Shown one piece after another: positions 11,614-21,264 of a DNA stretch of 58,877 nt (position 1 is the stretch's first letter; every line of letters begins with the position of its first letter). The stretch lies in NCBI GenBank assembly GCA_004154925.1, contig QJNS01000360.1, forward strand, positions 1 through 58,877. Direction: 5' to 3'. A model generated the notes under the pieces. The model had not been told where the DNA came from. It did no database searches and saw only the letters and a list, made by a program, of their open reading frames with translations. The DNA is from Monosporascus cannonballus. Lineage: Eukaryota > Ascomycota > Sordariomycetes > Xylariales. A program made the translations under genes and the position numbers.

Positions 11614-12655
11614 GGTGCGGATGCGGTTGATCGGGCGCGAGATATTTTGGTCTGACCCCTCAGACCTATGGGCGGCGCCTGACCAAAGGATAGCCATTGT
11701 CCCGCGTGGTTTTAATTCAGCTAAGGAGGGTTGCGGGGGAAAAGCTATATTCGTAGTGTTATTGTTGTCCAAAAATGTAATGTTTTACGCGAGTTAGTCT
11801 TCTTAACGAAGTTCGAGTGACCAATCGATGAGGAGTCGGCCGACCTCATTTCGTATAATCATAAATTGCAGACCTATCTGAACGACAGAATGCGCTCACG
11901 AATAACGAAGTCGGGAACTACGAACCGCTGGGAGCTAATATAACGACACCGTATACACATATACGATTGCTGAAGACCCATAGCTGTGATAAATTTGAAA
12001 AGTCTTTACTCCAATACAGTGCAGTAGACGCATATAATAAACCCCGGAAGTCTCGGATACTGATGACGATATTACCGTTATATATTTCGATAAACGTCAC
12101 TCGCCCGGAGTTCACTGGTTAGCCACAGCTACATGGAACATCCCGGTGAGAGCCTGATATCCCACGGCCAAACCCAAGACAACCGGGGCGGCCTCACAAG
12201 ACTCATCCGCCAACTCTTCTCGGCGCCACTTCGCCAACCGCCGGCGAGATCGGGCACCCTTTGGTCTGTCGGGGCGGCTTTCTCCAGCCGTTTACATCCC
12301 ATTTGGGAGTCGACCATGATCTACTTCGCAACGTGCCACCCCTTCCGCCGGGAACCACAGCTGCAAGCACCGCGGCGACAGCTGCTGCAATCATGGCGCC
12401 GACGGATATGCTAAGGATAGGAGACGCCGCACAAGGGACCGCCCCCTGCCCAAAAATGGACAGCGTAGAATCAAAGACAATCAAAAGGCCTGGATGATCT
12501 CGCCCTATTATATCTTCCCACCACTCGAGAAATGGATATGGATGGACCCTTGCACGCAAGGGCATTCTCTCTGCCAAGACCTGAATCCGTTTTGATCGAA
12601 GTCGAGTCGTACGCAAAGAATCGACTAGGGTTCCAACATAGGATCTATCTTCCGT
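11614..12655. other. Intergenic region
   Basis: Bases 11780-12110 are AT-richer. A minus-strand frame at 12616-12203 (138 codons) encodes one alanine/valine-rich hydrophobic stretch, but it has no family resemblance I recognise. It may be chance or decayed sequence beyond the adjacent HET pseudogene. Confidence 0.4.
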
Positions 12656-14256
12656 TCAGACGATAGTTTCGATCGGCGCTGGAACAGGCATGCCGCTTTC
12701 CTCGACAGGAAGCTGACAAGAAAGCGTAGGAAGCGCCCCCGACCCCTGTATTAGCACTTGTTCGCGCATGTTGTACCTCTCAACCATCTTGTCCTTCAAA
12801 CCAATAACTAGACGCAAATCCCAAGGCCACGGCGAGTTATCCCCGGTGATAGGCAAGAATCCAAAGGACCCAATCCGGGTTTCTGCTGGTCTTGGAAGAC
12901 CACTAGGCTAGGTATGACTTCTCTTCCGATTCCGTCGGTTCGGTGTTCCGGCGACCATATGATGGTCATGTTCAGATCAGTTTTCTCGCCAGGGGCGGAG
13001 CTAGTTATGCAACGATAGGTCCAACTGCCATGGAGGTGAGGACCCCTTTTGCGAAAATGCGATGCTTCCTCGGAACATAAATATGGAGTGTATTTCGGAT
13101 CAACCCGAAGCCTGGAGTGCTGAATGAACGAGAGGTGGCGGCAACGGTCGTAAAAGTTTGCGGTAATGTTGGGATTTGGGTAAGATTCAATGAGAACGGT
13201 TCTCGCCACTAGATCGTCAACGTCACGCCGAAGCGCAAGAAAATAGACTGCTGGTATTGGTTGTGGTAGGTGCACCGAGCATATCTGTCACTTGTTTCTG
13301 GGCCTATTGGTAGGAGTGGTATGTAACTGAATTCAGGCACCGCACTCTCGGAGGCGCAGCCTGAATGCGAAAACGAGTCCGTCGAACGCAATGTTAAGCA
13401 GCTCCGATCGATGGTCAATCCGAGACTTGACACTCTCAAAATTATGGGGCAATCTTGAAGGGAGAATATCCCGGAAATCAGAGAAGCATAACGAGGTGTT
13501 GGCCAACATGGATATTAAAAGACTGCTTTCAGAGTCCATACATATATAGATCTAAAACTCGACACCTTTATGATCCCCTCTTGTAGTCTCCTAAAGGCGT
13601 TCTTCCCTTCACCTTACAGCAAAGGCATATTGATTCCAAAAAACACCAAAGTAAGCAATATGCCATTTCTTCTGTTCTTGTGGTTTCTTTATGTGCGGCC
13701 CAGCTCACACCGCCTGCAATGGAAGCCTCTTCCAAACGGCGCGGCCACAGATAATCCCGTGGGGTCCCGTAATCCTAATTATGGAGGAGGAGGTACTTGT
13801 CTTGGTCCCGATCAGTTGCCATCCTCTCGAAAAGAACAGGACCTCACTGGGCGCGATCAGTTTTTGAAGTGTCCAGCCGCGAGTGAACCATCTGCTATGT
13901 TGAAATGTCTTGGCAGGTGTATCGACTTCCTCCGACTCGAGATGTGCGAAACAGATCTGAGAATCACGATACGACGAAAACATGGAGTTGATGACTTCAG
14001 TAAGCTCGGCTAAACTGGACTTGTCAATACAATTGCGTGTCGCGCCAGAGATATTTGCATCCATTGGCCTTCGCTTTCTCGCATGCGCCTTCGACCTTCG
14101 CATATCCAGTCTTAAGCTTAGCCGCCTCATGGCCGGTCTGCAACTCCAGGCGGGTGATCACCTGAGAGCCCGGCAATGTGATAGGATGGCATACTCTGGT
14201 ATTTGATTGCCGATGAACCCTTCTAGTTCATAGGTTTCGGCGCTTGTGAGCCGCAA
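12656..14256 (-). pseudogene. Degenerate HET-domain (heterokaryon incompatibility) gene
   Basis: Recognisable HET-domain pieces lie in order on the minus strand but in different frames. RLTSAETYELEGFIG..IPEYAILSHC (from about 14256) matches the usual N-terminus. A TGYAKVEGACEKAKANGCKYLW piece in another frame follows, then NCIDKSSLAELTEVINSMF and the SRWFTRGWTLQ..IAPSEV motif (about 14040-13830). Next come AAHKETTRTEEMAYCLL and a GINMPLLYGEG-like segment (about 13690-13620). The expected start ATG reads TTG at 14256-14254, a TGA follows soon after ILSHC, and at least three frame changes are needed. Downstream frames (13539-12656) resemble the variable C-terminal region of such proteins. In functional relatives HET domains trigger cell death on non-self recognition; this copy looks dead. 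The 3' limit is uncertain. Confidence 0.78.
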
Positions 14257-14797
14257 TGGTGCAGTCGTGTCTGGGTTATGACGTTTGAGTTTGAAGGCTA
14301 GGACTGAAATTGTGATCAGGCTCTCAGTGTGGTGAAAGCTGCAGTCTCGATCACGTGTGTCATATATCCTGGGACCAACAGAGCGAGACAAATCATTTTT
14401 TTCGTCCGAGCTGGTAGACCGCAGCCGCAGCAGAAGATCAGAAAACAAAGTGCACATTGGCACAGGACAGCCTCAAACGCCTCAGACCGCCATAGGAGCT
14501 CTCCATCGGCAGGTTCCCGGAGTGAGACCTAGGTGTTCGGCCACCAGTCATCCCATACAGTTCGAATGTTGGCGCATAATTATCGTCACTGTCATTATGC
14601 TGTCGCTTGTTTGTAACAATGGGTGCAACCTGCGGGATGCGGAACGGCAACGGGGCTTCCGGACATTCGGTGGGGCTTAACTCCGGGGAGCCGCTGGCTT
14701 CTCTTCTCACCACCTCGACGCTTCCACTCTTCATCTGCAGGGAATTCTTTTGTCGGTAGTACTTTTTATCACCGGCAGGAGCCTGGGAGACGCCGCA
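14257..14797. other. Intergenic region
   Basis: 541 bp between the divergent HET pseudogene and the regulator-like gene. Several short overlapping frames occur on both strands, none with a recognisable domain. Confidence 0.5.
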
Positions 14798-16351
14798 ATG
14801 GACAAGACTTTCCACTTCGTAGACGGTATACGAGGCGATAGGGCCTCCAGAAGGCAGATGCGCCGCTTCGTAATGAAGGGAAAGAATGCGGGAAAGACGT
14901 TCCATCGGCCGTCGAGGCTGGAGCTAGCCAGGCATCAGCAGAACACTAGCCGCGCACTCGTACGCATCTCCGGTGATGCAGGTAAAGGGGTACTTGCATC
15001 TCCCACCGCAATCGAAAGGGTGCTTGGGAACGTGTTCCTGACTTTGTCGCTTCCCGTGGAGTTCTCGCCACATTCGCTGAAAGTCATCAACGAGTGTAAG
15101 CTTCATTATTAGGTCCATCTACTGGTAAATCCTGCTAACACGATACCCTCCAGTCTTCGCCCACGTGGCCGATAGGCTGTATCCGACCCAGCTCGGGATT
15201 TCGTTAGACAAAGCTAAATCCACATGGATGCCGATGATGTTTGCGGACGAAGACAGTAAGTTCATGGAGGTCTCGTTAGGCGACGACCGGTCTTTCTCTG
15301 ACTTCTAAGCCAGCCGTTTCCTGTAGTGTTGCTCTGATGCAAGCATGCAACGAACTATTTCTGGGTGGGGGGGAAAGCTCTCCGAAAGCATTGTATCACC
15401 TCTCCCAGACATTCGCTCAGGTCAGGAAGAGGCTTCAAAGCCCCGATGCCCTGTCCGATTCCACTATATCTACTGTCCTGTCGCTTATTACGCTGGAGCA
15501 AATCAGAAAAGACCAGCCGCGTGCTAAAATCCACATTGAAGGCCTCAGAAGGATGGTCGAGCTTCGCGGCGGACTCGATAAGCTCGAAGGGAACCTCCCA
15601 CTTCTGGTAAAGATATGCAAGTAAGTGCCTGGATCCTCGTCTGTGGAAGCGTCTAACCTCCAGCGTGATTCAAAGGACGGATATATCGTATGTCCTCCAA
15701 TATGGAGGACCAACAGCGTTCTTTAGAAACCGCATGCCTGAACTTCGAAAAGGCTGGGTTACAAAGGGGCTACGGCTTGATAGCACTTCTGCCGCCTCCT
15801 CGATTCCATACGATGGACTGGACCCCTATCTCCAAGAAATACTATTGGACGTTATAGGCATTTCTTCTCTCTTCAACGGCGTTGAACCTCGCACGCTCGA
15901 TCTGCTCACCTTTCAAGAAATGAATCTTTCGATCTGTTTCCGCCTAATCCGATTTCGCCCATTAGGGTACGCTGGGCAAATGTCCGGCATCCAAGCTGCC
16001 TACCACACTGGTCTAACTATTTTTATGGTGACTTTATTCTTGCACTCTAGCCGCCAGCGCCGGATACAGGACTATGAGCTAGTATCCATGAGCCTCAGAG
16101 AGGTTCTCGATAATCGACTGGACGAACTTGACGACGGACTGGTTTTGTGGCTCATGATTCTCGGCGGTATTTGGACCATGGGCGACGTCGACGGAGACTG
16201 GCTCCTTCCCAAAATATCGTCAGGAGCTCGACGGCTGGGCCTCAAGACCTGGGACGATGCTCGCGATATTATATGCGAGTTTCCGTGGATCAATACCCTA
16301 CACGAGCAACCAGGCCGTGCGGTGTGGAGGCGGGTAAACCATGAGGTTTAG
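14798..16351 (+). CDS. Fungal-specific transcription factor-like protein (Fungal_trans_2 type, no zinc cluster)
   Basis: Four exons: 14798-15095, 15154-15255, 15314-15620, 15664-16351; 464 aa. Donors are GTAAGC, GTAAGT, GTAAGT; acceptors are CAG. The start MDKTFHFVDG followed by a basic RRQMRRFVMKGKNAGKT segment is typical of a large Sordariomycete family that has the regulatory middle region of Zn2Cys6 factors but no Cys6 cluster. Conserved stretches include LSLITLEQIRKD, HIEGLRRMVELRGGL and LPLLVKICNVIQRTDISY. No cysteine-rich binding motif is visible, so DNA binding cannot be asserted. It is divergent from the HET pseudogene. Target genes are unknown. Confidence 0.75.
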
Positions 16352-16688
16352 GTGCTATAACTATCAAGATAGGACACGAAGTTTCATGGGGCGATTAGCA
16401 GTAAATAAGCTGAGTTCCATTAATAAACCTAGCGGGGATGCCTTGTTAGTGTTACAAGGAGTACAGTACTATTTGATGATTGCACTCCAGTTTACAGAAC
16501 ATTCCAATAATGCAATCACATGCTCTGGCAGTTGCCCGATAACACATACGCTGACAGAATATAAATTGAGTGGGAATCAACCATCGAGATTAACCTGACA
16601 ATCTAATAACTCCTTAGTTACGTAGTAGCTCAGGGCATGTACTATGGTAGTATAATAGGGCTCATCAGTCTACCAATATTGTGCCCGC
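16352..16688. other. Convergent intergenic region
   Basis: 337 bp, AT-richer, between the convergent stops of the regulator-like gene and the SDR gene. Nothing else is seen. Confidence 0.5.
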
Positions 16689-17837
16689 TCACCAAGAAAA
16701 GTTCTGCTTGACCAGTTCCTCGGAGAGCTTCCACAGCTTCTCGGCCCCGTCGCTCGAAACCGCTGAGGGTTTAGCCTTATCGGACACCTGACAGTCTACA
16801 AGGTACGCGCCGTAGTTCTCGCTGCCGTTCCTGGTCTCGCCGACGTCCTGCGCCAACTTCGGGTCCAGCGCGGCAACCAGGCCGGTTGAGGCCCCGGCGC
16901 CGAGGGTCTTGTACGTGTACGCGCCCTGATCGAACAGCGCCTTGGCCGCGGCCAAGATCTCGGGCGGAAATTCCCGGACGAGCTCCGTCTGGATGACGCC
17001 CGGGTGAGCAGCGAGGATCAGGATGCCGTATTTCTCCAAAAGCCTCTTGTTGGCGGCGATGCCGAACAGCACGTTGGCCACCTTGCTCTGGTTGTAGCCC
17101 TCGAGGGGCACGTAGGACTTGTCCTCGACGTCCGTGTAGCCCCACGCCCTCAGGACCGCGTAGTTCGGCTGCTCGGCCTCCGGCAGGTCCCTGTTCCTCT
17201 TGTCGAAGTTGATGTCGCTCCAGCGCATCTGCGACATCGTGGGCGAGCCGGAGCTGACGTTGACCACGCGCACGGACCCCTTCGGGCGGCCCTCGGCCGC
17301 CCTGACGAGCTTCGGCATGACCAGGCACGTGAAGAGCCAGTGCCCGATGTGGTTCGTGGCGAAGTGCAGCTCGATGCCGTCCCCGCCCAGCGTGCGCTCC
17401 TGCACGCCCATCACGGCCGCGTTGTTGACGAGGATGTCGACGGCCTCCACGTCGGGCCAGGCCAGCACCTCGGCGGCGGCGGCGCGGACCGACTTCTGGC
17501 TCGACAGGTCCATCTTCAGAGCGCGGTAGTCCACGTCCGGGTACTCCGCCTTGAGGGCGCCTATGCACTCCGCGACCTTGGTCGGGTTGCGGCCGGCGAG
17601 GATGAGGCGGGCGGGGGATTGAGAGGCCTGTATCACTGTTAGCCTAGGCTGCACGGAAAGCAAGGAGACATAGGATATGCCGCGACTTACAAAGGACTGC
17701 GCGGTCGAGAACCCGATCCCGCCGCGGTTCGCACCGGTAACTATGATCGTCTTGCCGCGGACGCCATTGGCGAAGGCCTTGGCGACCTCTACGCCTTCGG
17801 TGTTCGCGTTGAACCCGGGGTGGGTTGTAGTTGGCAT
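16689..17837 (-). CDS. Short-chain dehydrogenase/reductase (WWOX/retinol-dehydrogenase-like)
   Basis: Two exons: 17837-17691 and 17627-16689; 361 aa after removal of a 63-nt intron (GTAAGT...CAG). The intron has no in-frame stop, so an unspliced read-through of 382 aa is also open. Spliced, it restores STAQSF|ASQSPARLILAGRN, the normal beta1-alphaA-beta2 of a Rossmann fold. Motifs: TGANRGGIG (34-42, the TGxxxxGIG variant common in this subgroup), NNAA (117-120), N141, catalytic S174/S175 and YNQSK (Y227, K231). It is an NAD(P)-dependent oxidoreductase; the substrate is unknown. It stands alone with no biosynthetic cluster around it. Confidence 0.88.
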   Translation of the reverse strand: MPTTTHPGFNANTEGVEVAKAFANGVRGKTIIVTGANRGGIGFSTAQSFVSRGISYVSLLSVQPRLTVIQASQSPARLILAGRNPTKVAECIGALKAEYPDVDYRALKMDLSSQKSVRAAAAEVLAWPDVEAVDILVNNAAVMGVQERTLGGDGIELHFATNHIGHWLFTCLVMPKLVRAAEGRPKGSVRVVNVSSGSPTMSQMRWSDINFDKRNRDLPEAEQPNYAVLRAWGYTDVEDKSYVPLEGYNQSKVANVLFGIAANKRLLEKYGILILAAHPGVIQTELVREFPPEILAAAKALFDQGAYTYKTLGAGASTGLVAALDPKLAQDVGETRNGSENYGAYLVDCQVSDKAKPSAVSSDGAEKLWKLSEELVKQNFSW

Positions 17838-19833
17838 CTTGTCTGTAACTTTCGGGCAAGGGGTGGCTTTGACGGGGCGTAGGTGTTCAGACTATCGGAT
17901 ACAGGCCGTGGCTTGAAGAGTTTGGATGGTGTCCTAAGAGATTCTACTCGCTTCAGCAGCGAACAGTCGTCCCTTTATACTTATCCCTCCTGCCCTACGT
18001 TGCCCTTCCGTCCTATTCTCTATTCTTCTCGTACTGTATATTCCTCTTCTAGGCCCCGAAAGCAGCCAATGAGAGACTTACTACTGTATTTGGCAAAGCG
18101 GCGCGGACCCCCGGCAGGGACTAGAAGGGGCGGAGACGCCGTGAACCAGTCAGTTCAGGCCAATGAGAGATTTGCTTCCCGATACGGCAAGTGGGTCCTA
18201 ACTTCGGATCCGGAGTCCCGGACAGGTCGCCGGCCTATTATCCGGCACAGGGCGAACTAACAGCAGTAGGAGCAACTTTTGGTGGTTCGTGGTATCGCAT
18301 TAACTAGAAAAGAAACTCCGATCGAGTTTATGCTGTCTGATTGGCCAGTCAATGGCGATTAGCGACCTACACTTAGAACATTGTTGGGGTGCTGCTATTT
18401 CGCCCCTTCCGGCGGATTTCACAATATCCGCCTCCTGAATCCGAGACCTGCAGCCTGTTATGAGATTGGGCATGGCCAACTGGAGAAGAAGGCGCAATCC
18501 TTAGTCTATCGGCGTTAGGCCAAAACCTTTCTTATAGCCATACAATCCCGAACTGCCTGCCACTCCCAACTCCGTGGGTGAGAACCCAGCACCGTGGCCG
18601 ATGCTGCCTGGTGCTGGTCAGTGGCCTTTGAAGACATTATGCCGGCGTGTATGGGCAATTCGTATGTTTTTAAAATCTAATTTTGGTTTGTTTGTTGACA
18701 TAAAAACACGGCAAGCCCTCGATGACAGACAGACCTGTGAGATTCGGAGAGAGCTGCCTTCCGTGCTTGATAAGAAGTATCTGTGTTCGTAGCCTCGGAT
18801 GCCCTCGTTGTCGGCGGGGTCGAATTCTGTCATTTTGCCACAAAATCTCAGAGGTCCATATGCGTTCCTCAGTTCCCCACGACAACAACGTCTCGTCTTG
18901 TACGAGGGATGGATAAATGCCGGGCTATCCCGAGTCAATGAAGATATAAGCTCCGAACACTTTCCAAGGCTTGAATATCCAATACCAAGGACGACCGCGA
19001 CCAATACAGACAACGTCTAACCACTCCCCGGGCAGGCTTTGGGCACGATAATCGAGCCACCGCTTTAAGGTATCGAGGAGTTAATATATGAGAATTGAAC
19101 AAGACATACCCAACAAACGAGGATAGTTGGCTATTTGATCGAAAAAGTAAAAGCCATGTGTATCCGATTTCCTTAAAAGTAATTCCTGTATGTACTTAAT
19201 ATGACGATATGATAGCGATTAAATACACTTTTTGTAGTTGGAGGTGGCCTATCTCTACTTCGTATTAAAGAAGAATTACTAATGTGCATGTAGAGTGACT
19301 CCAGAGACGGTTCCTCTAGCAGGCTAGAACACCGAGGCTATGGAACCCAAAGAGGAACGAACACATTTGTAGGCGCGATGCTCTGTAATCATTACACGAA
19401 AGATAAAGCTTCGTATCTGAAGTAGGAAGACAAGGCGGACGGTGACGGTCTAAGAAAGGCACCAGCATTATGAGCTTCACAGGGTTCAACGAAACGCTTG
19501 TCAACACACCAACCGCTGTGAGGCGCGTTCATTCCACACCGAATTTAGGCACGGTCCATATGACAATCCGCCCTCATTTCTGTAGTCCCTAGCATTATCG
19601 CTAATAGTATCACCAAACACGAGGCGAAGCTATGCGAGGCTATCGTCACTGGCAATTCCACATAGTGGTCAACAATGTCGCTGATGGGCATAGAGAGTGG
19701 TTTTCGGGTAATCGGGCAGAACCACCCTCAAGAGGCTTATAGAGTTGGCCTGATTATATAAGACTACTTTGGCATCGTTGCGTATCTCATCACCTCCTCC
19801 GGTCTCGCAACTCGCCCATCATTACAGGCGAGC
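17838..19833. other. Intergenic region (about 2 kb)
   Basis: It contains the SDR promoter (see CCAAT repeats) and otherwise only short stop-rich frames. No RNA gene or transposon was recognised. Confidence 0.5.
18065..18170. promoter_or_regulatory. Duplicated CCAAT element upstream of the SDR gene
   Basis: The 12-mer GCCAATGAGAGA occurs twice, at 18065-18076 and 18159-18170, 228 and 322 bp upstream of the SDR ATG. CCAAT is the core bound by the fungal HAP complex, but on the gene's own strand it reads ATTGG. The repeat is seen directly; the function is inference. Confidence 0.4.
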
Positions 19834-20906
19834 TCAGGACCTCAGCCAGCAGCAAACGCCAAGCACAAACACGCAGACCAGCGCATCGCCGCGCACAGTG
19901 GTAAAGATCTGCCCGTACCGCAGCGCGTGTTTCAGGTAGCCCCCGAACGGCTCCGGCAGGAAGCCGCTGACGCTCCACAGCATGCCGCTGGGCTGGGAGC
20001 GGTTCCGGTCGAGGAAGTACTGCGTGGTGAGCAGCACGGCCTCGACAGAGGTGAATATGTAGAAGAAGGAGGCGCGGGTGCGCTCGATGTCGTCCGTCTC
20101 GCCACTACTAGCGATAGTCGAGTCGTCGCGCTCCGTCTTGGTGCCGGTGAAGGTCGTCGACAGCGCCACGTACAGCCCCAGGCCCAACGCGAATATCGCG
20201 TGCAGGATCCGCCACAGGTTAGCAGTCTTATTGGGGGGCGTAGCCTGCTGCTGGGCCTGCTGTATCGGGTTGCCGCCTGCGAAGAGACTCTCCATCCCTG
20301 TCCCCGCGAACGGGTTCGCGCCGCCGCCGGGTCCGCCGCCGGGCATGCCGGGCATGCCTCCTCCGGAAATCATCTGCGATAGCATCTTCATCATGGGGTC
20401 CTCTTCCATACCGTCCATTCCGGGCGTTGGCGTCTGGGCACCCGCGAGCGGGTTCTGGGAGGGCTGATCGAGGCCCAGCATCATCTGGCGGAGCTGAGCC
20501 TCGGATATGTTGGACGGCTCTGCGGGTTGGCGGGGTGTGGTGCGCGGCTCGTAGTGGTGCCTCGATATATCGACTTCCGCCGGGTCGTCATGGCTTTGCA
20601 CGGCCGGTGTCGTGGTGGGCTGCGAGGACGGTGGTGCAGAAGACGGCGACGGTGGTTGTGGCGGCGGGGGTTCTGGAGATAGGCCTCCGTCAGAGATTGA
20701 AAATGACAGGTCAATAGCTTAGGAGGAAAGAAATGTGACGACTACGACGAACCTCGTTGTATGCCACCACCCAGGCCGGTGATCTTGTTCAGCCGTGCTG
20801 CTCCTCCAGCCCTGATCTTGGCCTCGCGACGTTCCTTGCGCAGACGGGCCTGCTCGGCTGCGCGAGCTGCGGCGGCATCTTCAGGAGATTGGACCGACTC
20901 GGCCAT
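19834..20906 (-). CDS. get2: GET complex subunit Get2 (tail-anchored protein insertion)
   Basis: Two exons: 20906-20753 and 20672-19834; 330 aa. Donor GTTCGT, acceptor CAG; the join reads GGGIQR|EPPPPQ. The N-terminal basic helix RLRKERREAKIRAGGAARL (21-39) is the Get3-binding signature of Get2. A long Pro/Gly/Gln-rich linker follows, then three transmembrane helices at about 205-225, 253-272 and 309-328. With Get1 it forms the ER receptor that accepts tail-anchored proteins from Get3. ATG at 20906 was chosen because the motif lies at the expected distance. It shares a 358-bp divergent promoter with gep3. Confidence 0.85.
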
Positions 20907-21264
20907 CTTGATTTTGATTTTGGGTTGTCTTATGGCTCGAATTCGGGTAATTGGAGAATGGGTGCAGGTAGCTTTTGTTATTGTTGGTGGTGGATTGAGG
21001 GCTGATGCGTTGTTCGCGGTGTCGAACCGCTGGCCAGTGAGTGACCAGACGTTGGGGGTCTTATCGATAAGCATCTTATAGCGGCCTCTTCTAGGTTAAC
21101 GTCATCGTCCACTAACGTTACCTAGTCTAGACTTTCTCTATTTTTAATCCTTTTTAAGTTAAATTTTCCGGGGCGCAAAAATCTCGGAGCTGAGGACGAA
21201 TTTTAATAGAAGCTCTTTCTTTCCAACGTCTAGGGAAGTGTATGCTTTTCTGTCGACTCGGAGG
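20907..21264. promoter_or_regulatory. Divergent get2/gep3 promoter with dyad
   Basis: 358 bp between start codons. Bases 21091-21125 form an imperfect dyad: left arm CTAGGTTAACGT, right arm AACGTTACCTAG, about 11 bp between. The left arm overlaps AACGTCATCG, which resembles half an ATF/CREB site. Binding factor unknown. Confidence 0.45.

Noticed and set aside
12203..12616. 138-codon minus-strand frame with one hydrophobic stretch
   Set aside because: Cannot be linked to the HET pseudogene or any family; left as intergenic.
16610..16680. TAGCTCAG sequence resembling a tRNA A box
   Set aside because: No matching B box or acceptor/anticodon stems downstream.
14798..17837. Secondary-metabolite cluster (regulator-like gene plus SDR)
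   Set aside because: No polyketide synthase, peptide synthetase, terpene cyclase, P450 or transporter nearby; two such genes side by side are not enough.
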